In this document: positions 33,423-42,321 of the stretch, piece by piece | How the letters are laid out: every line of letters begins with the position of its first letter | Numbering within the stretch: the first letter of the stretch is position 1 | DNA from: VBDM01 sp035499735 | GTDB taxonomy: Bacteria; Pseudomonadota; Gammaproteobacteria; Burkholderiales; SG8-39 | DNA: 64,000 nt | Reading direction: 5' to 3' | Assembly: GCA_035499735.1 (NCBI GenBank) | Contig: DATJYC010000022.1 | Span: 49,626-113,625 of the forward strand | Notes under the pieces: model-generated | The model's database searches: none | Seen by the model: only the letters and a program-made list of their open reading frames with translations | Told to the model about the DNA's origin: nothing | Made by a program: the position numbers and the translations under genes

Positions 33423-34697
33423 ATGGAGGGTCTCAAGAAGGTCGCCGTTGCAGGAGTGATCGCCGCCGCTCTCGCGCCGCTGGGGGCGTTCGCCCAGCAG
33501 CCGGTCAAGGTCGGGTTCGTGATGTTCCTCTCCGGGCCGGCCGCGTCGCCCTTCGGCGTCCCGGCGAAGAACGCCGCCGATTTCGTGGTCGACGAGCTGA
33601 ACGCGGGCAAGGGCCCCGCGCCGTACGGCAAGGTCGGCTTCGGCGGCTCGAAGATCGAGATGGTGGCGATCGACGAGGCCGGGCCGACGACCTCGGTGGT
33701 GACGGAGTACCGCAACCTCGTGCAGCGCAGCAACGTCGACCTGGTGATCGGCTACATCTCGAGCGGTTCATGCCTTGCGATCGCGCCGGTGGCCGAGGAG
33801 CTGAAGAAGTTCACCAACTTCTTCGACTGCGGCACGCCGCGCATCTTCGAGGACGCGTCCTACAAGTACGTGTTCCGCACCTCGCCCACCGCGACCATGG
33901 ACTCGGTAGGCGCCGCGTTCTTCGTCCGCGACACCAAGGGCAAGGTGAAGTCGATCGCCGGCGTGAACCAGAACTACGCCTGGGGCCAGGACTCCTGGGG
34001 CGACTTCGAGGCGTCGATGAAGCAGCTCGATCCCGGCGTCGAGGTGAAGACCTCGCAGATGCCGAAGCTCTTCGCGGGGCAGTACAACGCCGAGATCTCC
34101 TCGCTGCTCGGCACCGGCGCAGACGTGATCCATTCCAGCTTCTGGGACGGCGATCTCGAGGCGTTCATCCTGCAGGCTTCGCCGCGCGGGCTGTTCGACA
34201 AGCGCACCGTGATCCTCACGACCGGCGAGACGGCCATGCACAAGCTCGCCGCCCAGATCCCCGACGGCACGGTGCTCGGCGCGCGCGGCCCCTTCGGACC
34301 CTACGCGCCCGATAACGCCTACAACCGCTGGTTCGCGAAGGGCTTCGAGGCGCGCTTCCAGGCCCCGCCGAACTACGCTTCCTACCAGATGGCGCAGGCG
34401 ATCCTCGGCGTGAAGGCCGCGTGGGAGAAGGCGATGGCTGCGAACGGCGGCAAGCGCCCGACGAACGAAGAGGTCGGCGCGGCGCTCGAGCACCTCGCCT
34501 TCGACGGTCCCGGCGGCCACGTTCGCATGGCGATCGGCAAGGGCCACCAGGCGATCATGGAGACCGCGTACGGCATGACCAGGAATGTCGGCGGCAAGCT
34601 CACCATGGTCGACGTCAAGCGCTACCCCGCCGAGACGGTGAACCCGCCCGAAGGCGTGAAGAGCGCCGACTGGATCAAGGGCGGCTTCAAGAAGTAG
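33423..34697 (+). CDS. ABC transporter substrate-binding protein, branched-chain/aromatic acid type
   Basis: 424-residue periplasmic binding protein (LivK/HbpA-like). The signal peptide is GVIAAALAPLGAFAQQ, followed by VKVGFVMFLSGPAASPFGVPAKNAADFVV. It is longer than LivK, with an extra Pro/Gly-rich region near the C-terminus (LTMVDVKRYPAETVNPPEGVKSADWI). GAGGAGA precedes the ATG. It belongs to the operon 33423-38040, but a hairpin terminator follows it, which should give more of this protein than of the permease. Confidence 0.9.
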   Translation: MEGLKKVAVAGVIAAALAPLGAFAQQPVKVGFVMFLSGPAASPFGVPAKNAADFVVDELNAGKGPAPYGKVGFGGSKIEMVAIDEAGPTTSVVTEYRNLVQRSNVDLVIGYISSGSCLAIAPVAEELKKFTNFFDCGTPRIFEDASYKYVFRTSPTATMDSVGAAFFVRDTKGKVKSIAGVNQNYAWGQDSWGDFEASMKQLDPGVEVKTSQMPKLFAGQYNAEISSLLGTGADVIHSSFWDGDLEAFILQASPRGLFDKRTVILTTGETAMHKLAAQIPDGTVLGARGPFGPYAPDNAYNRWFAKGFEARFQAPPNYASYQMAQAILGVKAAWEKAMAANGGKRPTNEEVGAALEHLAFDGPGGHVRMAIGKGHQAIMETAYGMTRNVGGKLTMVDVKRYPAETVNPPEGVKSADWIKGGFKK

Positions 34698-34721
34698 CAG
34701 CGGATCGCAACCAGAAGAGAG

Positions 34722-34748
34722 CGGCCGCCGAGTTCGAGCGGCCGTTTT
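34722..34748 (+). terminator. Intra-operon attenuating terminator
   Basis: Stem CGGCCGC (34722-34728), 9-base loop and GCGGCCG (34738-34744), followed by TTTT. It has all the features of an intrinsic terminator but lies between the binding-protein and permease genes. Partial read-through would set a high binding protein to permease ratio. Confidence 0.75.
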
Positions 34749-34777
34749 CTTATCCGCGTATTTCGGTCGAGCAAGCC

Positions 34778-35674
34778 TTGTCCCAGATCGGTCCGGTCCT
34801 GGTCGACGGCGTCATCTACTCCGCATGGCTGTTCATCGCCGCGGTCGGGCTGACGCTGGTCTACGGCGTCATGAAGATCCTCAACGTGACGCACGGCAGC
34901 TTCTACGCGCTCGGCGCCTACGCCGGCGCCTCGCTCACCGGCGCCTGGCTCGTGAAGGGCTACCCGCCGATGCTCTCGTACGCGGTGCTGCTCGGGGGCG
35001 CGCTGCTCGCGACGCTCGCCGTCGCGCCGGCGATCGAGCGCGGGCTCCTGCGCTTCATGTACGCCAAGGACGAGGTCGTGATCCTGCTCGTCACCTACGC
35101 GCTCTTCCTCATCATCGAGGACGCGATCAAGCTCGTCTGGGGCGTGAACCCCTACTTCGTCGCCGAGCCGTACGCGCTCCTCGGCAGCTTCGAGGTCGGC
35201 GGCCTCAAGTACCCGACCTACAACCTGATACTCGTCGGCCTCGCGCTTGCCCTCGCCGCGGGGCTCGCGTGGGTGCTGCGCGGCACGCGCGTCGGCAAGC
35301 TCCTCTCGGCGGTGATCCACGACCCCGAGATGAGCCGCGCCCTGGGCGTGAACGTGGACCGCTTCTACCTCGTCACCTTCACGCTGGGATGCTTCCTCGC
35401 CGCGCTCGGCGGCAGCTTCACCTCGCCCACGGTGTCGGTGGTGCCGGGCCTCGGCGTCGACGTGATCGTGCTCTCCTTCGCGGTGGTGGTGATCGGAGGG
35501 CTCGGCAGCCTGCCGGGCGCGGCGCTCGGCGCGGTGATCGTGGGCCTGGTGCGCTCGCTCTCGGTCCACTATCTGCCGCAGGTCGAGCTCTTCGTCATCT
35601 ACTCGGTGATGGCGCTGGTCCTCGCGTTCAGGCCGCGCGGCCTCTTCGGCCTCGCCGAGCCGCGCAAGATATGA
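34778..35674 (+). CDS. Branched-chain amino-acid-type ABC permease, LivH-like
   Basis: 298-residue inner-membrane permease. It has the LivH opening GVIYSAWLFIAAVGLTLVYGVMKILNVTHGSFYALGAY and the coupling-helix region EMSRALGVNVDRFYLVTFTLG with about eight membrane helices. The TTG at 34778 is taken as the start, as it opens the first conserved helix. The ribosome site is weak; no ATG is suitable. It lies after the terminator at 34722-34748. Confidence 0.9.
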   Translation: MSQIGPVLVDGVIYSAWLFIAAVGLTLVYGVMKILNVTHGSFYALGAYAGASLTGAWLVKGYPPMLSYAVLLGGALLATLAVAPAIERGLLRFMYAKDEVVILLVTYALFLIIEDAIKLVWGVNPYFVAEPYALLGSFEVGGLKYPTYNLILVGLALALAAGLAWVLRGTRVGKLLSAVIHDPEMSRALGVNVDRFYLVTFTLGCFLAALGGSFTSPTVSVVPGLGVDVIVLSFAVVVIGGLGSLPGAALGAVIVGLVRSLSVHYLPQVELFVIYSVMALVLAFRPRGLFGLAEPRKI

Positions 35675-36606
35675 GGCCGGACCGCACGCCGCTCCTGCTC
35701 GGCGCGATCCTCGCCGCGGTCGTGGCGGGGGGCCTCGCGCTGCCGCAGTGGCTGCTCTTCATCCTCACCATCGCCTGCGCCCAGGGGCTCGTCGTGCTCG
35801 GGCTCAACCTGCTGATCCGCGCCGGCCTCGTCTCCTTTGGCCAGGCGCTGTTCTACTGCATCGGCGCGTATACCGCGGGCGGGCTGTCGCGTGCGTTCGG
35901 CATCTCGGACCTCTTCGTGCAGATGGCGGCCGGCACCGCGACCGCGGCGCTCGCGGCCTTCGTCCTCGGGTTCCTGCTCGCGCGCTACCGCGGCATCTTC
36001 TTCGGGCTGCTGTCGCTGGCGCTCTCGATGATCTTCTACGGCCTGATCGTGAAGAGCGAGACGCTCGGCTCGACCGACGGCTTCAACCTGGCGAAGGCGA
36101 CGCTCCTCGGTGTGCGGCCGGGCGAGGCCTGGGTGCGTTACGCGGTGCTCGTCGCCGCTGCGAGCGTGACGCTCGCCGCGGTTTTCCTCGCCTGGCGCTT
36201 CCTCAGGACGCCGCTCGGCCAGCTCGGTCCCGCGATCAAGGACAACGAAATCCGCGTCGAGTACATGGGCGCCTCGGTGCGCTATGCGATCCACGTCAAC
36301 TACGTGATCGCCGCCGCGCTCGCCGGGGCGGGCGGCGCGCTCGCCGCGACCACCGTGGGGCACATCGACCCCGAGATGGCGTACTGGACGACCTCCGGCG
36401 AGTTCGTCTTCATCGCCGTCCTGTCGGGAACGGGAAGCGTGGTCGCGCCCTTCCTCGGCGCGCTCATCTTCGGCGCGATCCACACCGTCGCCTTCGACCT
36501 CTCGCCCAACACCTGGCAGATGAGCATGGGGCTCGTGCTGCTCGCCGCCATCGTGTTCCTGCCCGACGGGCTGTGGTCGCTGTTTACGAGACGGAAGACC
36601 GCGTGA
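35671..36606 (+). CDS. Branched-chain amino-acid-type ABC permease, LivM-like
   Basis: 311-residue permease with the LivM signature LVVLGLNLLIRAGLVSFGQALFYCIGAYTAG and the coupling segment PAIKDNEIRVEYMGASVRYAIH. It has about nine membrane helices. The ATG overlaps the LivH stop (ATGA), and the stop overlaps the ATPase start. It is the second half of the heterodimeric channel. Confidence 0.92.
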   Translation: MRPDRTPLLLGAILAAVVAGGLALPQWLLFILTIACAQGLVVLGLNLLIRAGLVSFGQALFYCIGAYTAGGLSRAFGISDLFVQMAAGTATAALAAFVLGFLLARYRGIFFGLLSLALSMIFYGLIVKSETLGSTDGFNLAKATLLGVRPGEAWVRYAVLVAAASVTLAAVFLAWRFLRTPLGQLGPAIKDNEIRVEYMGASVRYAIHVNYVIAAALAGAGGALAATTVGHIDPEMAYWTTSGEFVFIAVLSGTGSVVAPFLGALIFGAIHTVAFDLSPNTWQMSMGLVLLAAIVFLPDGLWSLFTRRKTA

Positions 36607-37394
36607 TGCCGGCAATCCTCGACGCGCAGGGATTGAACAAGAGCTTCGGCGCGGTCACCGCGGCGCAAGGGGTGAGCGCCGCGATCGAGCGCGACTCCGT
36701 GGTCGGCCTGATCGGGACCAACGGCGCGGGTAAGACCACCTTCATCAACATGATCACGGGCTATCTCAAGCCCGACTCGGGCAGTATCCATTACGAGGGA
36801 CGCGACATCACGCCGCTTCCGCCGCGCGACATCTCGCGTCTGGGGATCTGCCGCTCCTTCCAGATTCCCCAGCTCTACAGCTCGCTCACGGTGCGCGAGA
36901 ACATGCGGGTCGCGCTCGGCGTCCTGCTACACAACGCGGGGCTCGGCGGGTTCCTATCTGTCGAGCGGCCGAACGTCCCGGGGCACGGCGCGCCCGCCGG
37001 GGAGGTCGCCGACCGCATCCTCGAGCGCTTCGGCCTTTCCGCCTACCGCGACCGCAACGCCCAGGAGCTGCCGGGCGGGATGCGCAAGCTCCTCGACATC
37101 GCGCTCACCATGGCGGCGAAGCCCAGGGTGCTGCTGCTCGACGAGCCGACGAGCGGCGTCTCCGCCGAGGAGAAGTTCGGCATCATGGAGCTGATCATGG
37201 AGGCGGTGCGCGCCGAGGGTGCCACCGTGATCTTCGTCGAGCACGACATGGAGGTGGTGAGCCGCTTCGCCGGCCGGGTGCTCGCGTTCTACGACGGACG
37301 CATCATCGCAGACGGGCCGCCGCAGGCCGCGCTCGCCGATCCCGACGTTCGGCGCTTCGTGGTGGGCTCAATCGAAGGAAGCGTGAATGCTTAG
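36606..37394 (+). CDS. ABC transporter ATP-binding protein, LivG-like
   Basis: 262-residue ATPase. Walker A GTNGAGKT, Q-loop FQIPQLY, signature LPGGMRK (a LivG-type departure from LSGGQ), Walker B VLLLDEP and H-loop EHDMEVV are in place. The insert between Q-loop and signature (NAGLGGFLSVERPNVPGHGAP) is typical of LivG. It overlaps the LivM gene by 1 base and the LivF gene by 8. Confidence 0.93.
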   Translation: MPAILDAQGLNKSFGAVTAAQGVSAAIERDSVVGLIGTNGAGKTTFINMITGYLKPDSGSIHYEGRDITPLPPRDISRLGICRSFQIPQLYSSLTVRENMRVALGVLLHNAGLGGFLSVERPNVPGHGAPAGEVADRILERFGLSAYRDRNAQELPGGMRKLLDIALTMAAKPRVLLLDEPTSGVSAEEKFGIMELIMEAVRAEGATVIFVEHDMEVVSRFAGRVLAFYDGRIIADGPPQAALADPDVRRFVVGSIEGSVNA

Positions 37395-38040
37395 CGTCCG
37401 CGCGCTCAACGTCTCGATCCGCAACGTGCAGATCCTGCGCGGGGTGTCGCTCGAGCTGCCCGACGGGACCATGGCGGGCCTCATCGGGCGGAACGGCGCC
37501 GGGAAGACCACGCTGATGAAGTCGCTCATGGGTCTCCTGAAAGTCGGGAGCGGCGCGGTGCGCTTCGGCGAGGTCGACCTGCTCGCGCTCGCCACGCACG
37601 CGCGCGCCCGTCTGGGGATCGGCTACATGCCCGAGGACCGGCGCCTCGTCCCCGAGCTGACCGCCGAGGAGAACGCGCTCGTTCCCGCGTGGGCGGCGCG
37701 CGCTCCCGACGCCGCGGCGCGCCTAGCGCGCGCCTACGAGCTCGTCCCCGAGGCGCGCGAGTTCGCGAAGCGCAAGGGCCTGCAGCTCTCCGGGGGCCAG
37801 CAGAAGCTGGTCGCGCTCGCCCGCGCGCTGGTCGCGGGCACGAAGCTGCTGCTGCTCGACGAGCCCTTCGAGGGCGTCGCGCCGGCGCTCGCGAAGCGCC
37901 TCGCCGAGGTGGTCGCGGACTTGAAGAAGGAGGGGATGTCGGTGATCCTCTCCGAATCGGATCTCCAGCACTCCGAGCGCATGGTCGACCGCGTCTACGT
38001 GATCGATCGCGGCAGCGTCGCGTTGAAGGGACAGACATGA
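37387..38040 (+). CDS. ABC transporter ATP-binding protein, LivF-like
   Basis: 217-residue ATPase, slightly shorter than typical LivF (about 235). Walker A is GRNGAGKT, the signature is LSGGQQK and Walker B is LLLLDEPFEG. The switch position reads SESDLQHS, without the usual His. The Gly-rich D-loop EGVAPALAKRL is present. Together with 36606-37394 it forms the ATPase pair. The stop overlaps the NIPSNAP gene (ATGA). Confidence 0.9.
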   Translation: MLSVRALNVSIRNVQILRGVSLELPDGTMAGLIGRNGAGKTTLMKSLMGLLKVGSGAVRFGEVDLLALATHARARLGIGYMPEDRRLVPELTAEENALVPAWAARAPDAAARLARAYELVPEAREFAKRKGLQLSGGQQKLVALARALVAGTKLLLLDEPFEGVAPALAKRLAEVVADLKKEGMSVILSESDLQHSERMVDRVYVIDRGSVALKGQT

Positions 38041-38351
38041 TCGTCGAGCAGCGCATCTACACCCTGCATCCGGGCAAGGTCGCGGAGATGGTGAAGCTGT
38101 ACGGGGAGGAGGGGCTGCCGCTGCAGCAGGCCTACCTCGGGAAGTTCATTGGCTATTTCACGGCCGAAAGCGGCAACCTGAACCAGGTCGTTTTCATGTG
38201 GGGCTTCGACAGCCTCGACGACCGCGCCGCGCGCCGCGACCGGATGGCGCGGGATCCGAAGTGGCAGGCGTATCTCGAGAAGGTGCAGCCGCTCCTCGTT
38301 TCGCAGGAGAACCGGATCCTGAAGCCGACCGCATTCTCGCCGATACGGTGA
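38037..38351 (+). CDS. NIPSNAP family protein
   Basis: 104-residue protein of the NIPSNAP dimeric alpha/beta-barrel family. Signature: MIVEQRIYTLHPGKVAEMVKLY, QVVFMWGFDSLDDRAARRDRMARDPKW. The function is unknown. It often accompanies catabolic genes and may bind an aromatic or acyl metabolite. It is translationally coupled to the ABC operon, so it probably belongs to the same pathway. Confidence 0.9.
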   Translation: MIVEQRIYTLHPGKVAEMVKLYGEEGLPLQQAYLGKFIGYFTAESGNLNQVVFMWGFDSLDDRAARRDRMARDPKWQAYLEKVQPLLVSQENRILKPTAFSPIR

Positions 38352-38355
38352 TGCG

Positions 38356-39144
38356 ATGGCCTTCGACCGCAACGACCCCCGCGCGGTGCGCCTCGCGGCG
38401 CGCATGGGCACCTTCGCCGGCGTCACGGCGGGCCTCGCGCCGGGATACGTGCAGGGCAACGTCTGCATCCTGCCGCGCGGTTTCGCGGGCGATTTCCGCA
38501 CCTACTGCGAGCGCAACCCCAAGCCCTGCCCGCTGATCGGCGTGTCGGATCCGGGCAACCCGCGCATCCCGGCGCTGGGAGAGGATCTCGATATCCGCAC
38601 CGACGTGCCACGCTACCGCGTATTCCGCGACGGGAAGCCTGAGGGCGAGGTCACCGACATCCGCGAGCTGTGGACTGCGGACATGGTCGCCTTCGTCATC
38701 GGCTGCTCGTTCTCCTTCGAGGAGGCGCTCATCGAGGCGGGCGTTCCGCTGCGATACGTCGCAGAAGGGAAGAACGTCGCGATGTACCTCAGCAGCATCG
38801 AGACCGAGCCGGCGGGGCCGTTCCGCGGGCCGATGGCGGTGTCGATGCGGCCGTTGAGCGCCGCCGACGCGATCCGCGCGATCCAGATCACCTCGCGCTA
38901 CCCGCGTGCGCACGGGGCGCCGGTGCACCTGGGCAGGCCCGACCTGATCGGCATCGCGGACCTCGACCGGCCGTTCGCGGGCGACCGCATCGAGGTGAGG
39001 CCGGACGAGCTGCCGGTGTTCTGGGCCTGCGGGATCACCCCGCAGGCGGCGGTGCTCGCCGCCAAGCCGCCGATCTGCGTTACCCACGCGCCCGGTCACA
39101 TGCTGGTGACCGATAGGAAGAACTCTGCATGGGCGCTTCCGTAG
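38356..39144 (+). CDS. DUF1445 hydro-lyase/D-glutamate cyclase-like protein
   Basis: 262-residue protein of the putative hydro-lyase (YcsI/DUF1445) family. Conserved parts: PGYVQGNVCILPRGFAGDF, PLIGVSDPGNP, VAFVIGCSFSFEEALIEAGV and the C-terminal FWACGITPQAAVLAAKPPICVTHAPGHMLVTD. Related proteins act as D-glutamate cyclases. It is the last gene of the operon that starts at 33423, after a 4-base gap. The reaction here is not known. Confidence 0.88.
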   Translation: MAFDRNDPRAVRLAARMGTFAGVTAGLAPGYVQGNVCILPRGFAGDFRTYCERNPKPCPLIGVSDPGNPRIPALGEDLDIRTDVPRYRVFRDGKPEGEVTDIRELWTADMVAFVIGCSFSFEEALIEAGVPLRYVAEGKNVAMYLSSIETEPAGPFRGPMAVSMRPLSAADAIRAIQITSRYPRAHGAPVHLGRPDLIGIADLDRPFAGDRIEVRPDELPVFWACGITPQAAVLAAKPPICVTHAPGHMLVTDRKNSAWALP

Positions 39145-39223
39145 GACCAAGGTCCAATTGCCGCCGATCCGACGAGGGCGGCACACTGGCCGGACCCTCA
39201 CCCGGCACGAAGGAGAGTCGACC

Positions 39224-41635
39224 ATGAAGGGAAGAATCATCGCTGCCATCGCGGCGGTCGCCGTCGCCGCCTGCTCGCGCGAGCAGCCGGCTCCAAAGGC
39301 GCCCGATCCGGCGAGCGCCTTCAAGGGCGTGATCAAGCTCGACGTGCGCGATTCCAAGCCGGACTGGACTCCGTTCCTGCCGAAGAAGGCGCCGGAGGGC
39401 TCGCCCAATTTTCTCTTCATTCTCTACGACGACACGGGCCTGGCGGCGTGGTCGACGTACGGCGGCCGCATCAACATGCCGACGCTCGACCGGCTGGCGA
39501 AAAACGGCCTGACGTATACGCAATGGCACACGACGGCGCTGTGCTCGCCCACGCGCTCCACGATCCTCACGGGGCGCAACCACCACATGAACGGCATGGC
39601 CGCGATCACCGAGGCCGCGAACGGCTTTCCCGGCGCGAGCGGCCGCATCCCGGATCAGGCGGCGACCGTCGGACAGATCCTCCAGGACGGCGGCTGGAGC
39701 ACGTACTGGCTCGGCAAGAACCACAACGTCGCCGAGCAGGACGTGGCCTCGGGCGCAAGCCGCAAGCAGTGGCCGCTGCGAAAGGGCTTCGACCGCTTCT
39801 ATGGCTTCCTCGGGGGCGAGACCAACCAGTGGTATCCGGATCTCGTCGAGGACAACCGCTTCATCGATCAGCCGTACGGGCCGGAGCAGGGCTACCACTT
39901 CTCCAAGGACCTCACCGACAAGGCCATCGAGATCATCAAGGACCAGAAGGCGACGAACCCGTCGCGGCCGTGGTTCATGTGGTTCAACCCGGGCGCCAAC
40001 CACGCGCCGCACCACGCGCCCAAGGACTACATCGCGAAGTACAAGGGCAAGTTCGACGACGGCTACGAAGCCTACCGGACGTGGGCGCTGGAGCGCATGA
40101 TCGCGAAAGGCATCCTGCCCAAGGGCACGCAGCTCACGCCGCTCAACCCGCTGCCCGAGGACGTCGCGAACAAGGCGGACTACGTGCGCCCGTGGAACAC
40201 CCTGAAGCCCGAGGAGAAGAAGCTCTTCTCGCGCCTGGCGGAGGTCTACGCGGCGTACTCGGAGTACACCGATGCCCAGGTCGGGCGGCTGATCGATTAC
40301 CTCGAGCAGACGCATCAGCTCGACAACACGGTCGTCTTCTACGCCGCGGACAACGGCGCCTCGGGCGAAGGCAGCCCGAACGGCTCGGTCAACGAGAACA
40401 AGTTCTTCAACGGCTTTCCCGACACGGTCGAGGAGAACATCAAGTACATCGATCGCCTCGGCGGGCCGGATACCTACGAGCACTACCCGACGGGATGGGC
40501 CGCCGCGTTCTCGACGCCGTTCCAGATGTTCAAGCGCTACGCCGAGTATTCCGGCGGCACCAGCGATCCGCTCGTCATCTCCTGGCCGAAAGGGATCAAG
40601 GCGCGCGGCGAGCTGCGGAACCAGTACCACCACTCTGTCGACATCGTTCCGACCATCCTGGAGATCGCGGGCCTCGAGATGCCCAAGGTCTACAGGGGCG
40701 TCGACCAATATCCGCTCGCGGGCGTCTCGATGCGCTACACCTTCGACGCGAAGCCCGACGACCCGACGCGGAAGAAGCGCCAGTACTACGCGATGCTGGG
40801 CACGCGCGGCATCTGGGAGGACGGGTGGCTGGCCGCCGCGGTGCACGCGCCGATCACCGGCAAAGGCCATTTCGACAAGGACGCCTGGCAGCTCTACCAC
40901 GTGGACGTCGACCGCTCCGAGTCGAAGGACCTCGCGAAGGAGAATCCGGACAAGCTTCAGACGCTGATCAAGGTATGGTTCGAGGAAGCGGACAAGAACA
41001 ACGTGCTGCCGCTCGACGACCGCACCGCGGTCGAGCAGCTCGGCATCGAGCGGCCCTCGGACGAGGCGCCGCGCGAGCGCTACATCTACTATCCGGATAC
41101 GTCGCCCGTGCCCGAAGGGGTCGCGGTCAACATCCGCGGGCGCTCGTACAAGATCCTGTCGGACATCGAGATCGGCGCGGACGCCTCGGGCGTGATCTTC
41201 GCTCACGGCTCGCGCTTCGGCGGGCACACGCTGTTCATCAAGGACCGGAAGCTCCACTATGTGTACAACTTCCTCGGCATCAAGCCCGAGCAGCACTTCG
41301 TGTCGAGCGGCGCCGTCGGGCCGGGGAAGCACACGGTGGGCATGGAGTTCACCCGGGAGAAGTCGGGAGATCACGGAGAAGCGATCGGCAGCGTGAAGCT
41401 CTACATCGACGACAAGGTCGTGGCGCAGGGGTCCATGAAGACGCAGGCCGGCAAGTTCACCCTCTCGGGCGACGGCCTGTGCGTGGGCTTCGACAGCGCA
41501 GACGCGGTGAGCCAGGAATACAAGTCGCCCGGTCGGTTCAAGGGCGGCACGATCCGCTTCGTCGGCGTCACGGTCGAGAAGGCGCAGTACCTCGACCTGG
41601 AGAAAGAGGCACAGAGGGTGATGATGGTGCAGTAG
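39224..41635 (+). CDS. Lipoprotein arylsulfatase (type I sulfatase)
   Basis: 803-residue sulfatase. The lipobox AVAAC lies in the first 18 residues, so the enzyme is membrane-attached and faces the periplasm. The formylglycine site is C107-S-P-T-R, followed by STILTGRN. The metal site LYDDTG and the later NGAS and HHSVDIVPTILEIAGL motifs are typical of the choline/aryl sulfatase group. The C-terminal 220 residues hold a beta-rich region. It needs a formylglycine-generating enzyme, which is not in this window. AAGGAGAG precedes the ATG at 39224. Confidence 0.92.
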   Translation: MKGRIIAAIAAVAVAACSREQPAPKAPDPASAFKGVIKLDVRDSKPDWTPFLPKKAPEGSPNFLFILYDDTGLAAWSTYGGRINMPTLDRLAKNGLTYTQWHTTALCSPTRSTILTGRNHHMNGMAAITEAANGFPGASGRIPDQAATVGQILQDGGWSTYWLGKNHNVAEQDVASGASRKQWPLRKGFDRFYGFLGGETNQWYPDLVEDNRFIDQPYGPEQGYHFSKDLTDKAIEIIKDQKATNPSRPWFMWFNPGANHAPHHAPKDYIAKYKGKFDDGYEAYRTWALERMIAKGILPKGTQLTPLNPLPEDVANKADYVRPWNTLKPEEKKLFSRLAEVYAAYSEYTDAQVGRLIDYLEQTHQLDNTVVFYAADNGASGEGSPNGSVNENKFFNGFPDTVEENIKYIDRLGGPDTYEHYPTGWAAAFSTPFQMFKRYAEYSGGTSDPLVISWPKGIKARGELRNQYHHSVDIVPTILEIAGLEMPKVYRGVDQYPLAGVSMRYTFDAKPDDPTRKKRQYYAMLGTRGIWEDGWLAAAVHAPITGKGHFDKDAWQLYHVDVDRSESKDLAKENPDKLQTLIKVWFEEADKNNVLPLDDRTAVEQLGIERPSDEAPRERYIYYPDTSPVPEGVAVNIRGRSYKILSDIEIGADASGVIFAHGSRFGGHTLFIKDRKLHYVYNFLGIKPEQHFVSSGAVGPGKHTVGMEFTREKSGDHGEAIGSVKLYIDDKVVAQGSMKTQAGKFTLSGDGLCVGFDSADAVSQEYKSPGRFKGGTIRFVGVTVEKAQYLDLEKEAQRVMMVQ

Positions 41636-42019
41636 GTGCGCGAGGCTCGGGTGACAACGGGCGGAGGAACCCGCCGGGCGCTGGCGCTCTGCGTTCTGGT
41701 CGCCGCCTGCGCGACCAAGCCGGAGCCGACGCCCGAGGAGCGGGGGCGCGCCGCGATGGACATTCTGCGCGCGGCGGCAGGGACGGTGGTGAGGGACCCG
41801 GCGCGCGCGAAGGAAGTCACGGCGGCGGTCGACCAGATGCAGGCGCTGTTCGACGAGGCGCTCGAGGCGACTCGAGCGCATGTCGAGCACTTGCGCGCGC
41901 TCGACGCGGACTACGACACGACCCAGGCCGCGGCGCGCGACCGGATGGCGGCCGCGACCACCGATGCGGAGTGGGAGAGCCTCGCCAAGGCTCGCCGCGC
42001 CGCGCGATGGACGAGATGA
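41636..42019 (+). CDS. Lipoprotein, N-terminal part of a probably frameshifted gene
   Basis: 127 codons from a GTG directly after the sulfatase stop; a GTG at 41651 is equally possible. Signal peptide RALALCVLVAAC ends in a lipobox Cys, then follows a charged helical region with Ala/Arg. The reading frame ends shortly after ESLAKARRAAR. The next frame, beginning at an overlapping ATG (42007), continues with the same style of helical, charged sequence. The two are probably one coiled-coil lipoprotein of about 200 residues broken by a two-base change in the GCGCG run near 42001-42006. Confidence 0.6.
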   Translation: MREARVTTGGGTRRALALCVLVAACATKPEPTPEERGRAAMDILRAAAGTVVRDPARAKEVTAAVDQMQALFDEALEATRAHVEHLRALDADYDTTQAAARDRMAAATTDAEWESLAKARRAARWTR

Positions 42020-42240
42020 AGGACCGGCAGAAGGATCTCTATAAAGCTGAGGAGAAGGCCGCCAGGGCGATCGACAAGCTCGCCGCGAGCCGCACGTCGC
42101 GCTCCGCCGACTTCGAGCCGGCGCTGGCCGGGTACCGAGCCGAGACGGAGGCGCTTCAGGAGCAGCTGCTCGATCTGCGCTTCCGCCTGAGGACCCAGGT
42201 TACCCGCGAGCAGTGGATGGCCGCGCATCCGCGGCGCTGA
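42007..42240 (+). CDS. C-terminal part of the frameshifted lipoprotein, or a small coupled protein
   Basis: 77 codons. MDEMKDRQKDLYKAEEKAARAIDKLAASRTSR then YRAETEALQEQLLDLRFRL is a long charged helix with no signal of its own. It starts within the end of the preceding frame (12-base overlap). Without the frameshift it would continue RRAA-MDEMKDRQ naturally. It may also be translated by reinitiation. Confidence 0.5.
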   Translation: MDEMKDRQKDLYKAEEKAARAIDKLAASRTSRSADFEPALAGYRAETEALQEQLLDLRFRLRTQVTREQWMAAHPRR

Positions 42241-42321
42241 AGTCTGGCGCCGCGTTGGGTTGCGGTTGCGCGCGTCCGCGGGCAGAATGAACGCGCCCGC
42301 CCGCGCGCTTACCGATCGTCC

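Noticed and set aside
39080..41890. Open frame of 936 codons on the minus strand
   Set aside because: Mirror of the arylsulfatase gene, which has an intact sulfatase active site and lipobox.
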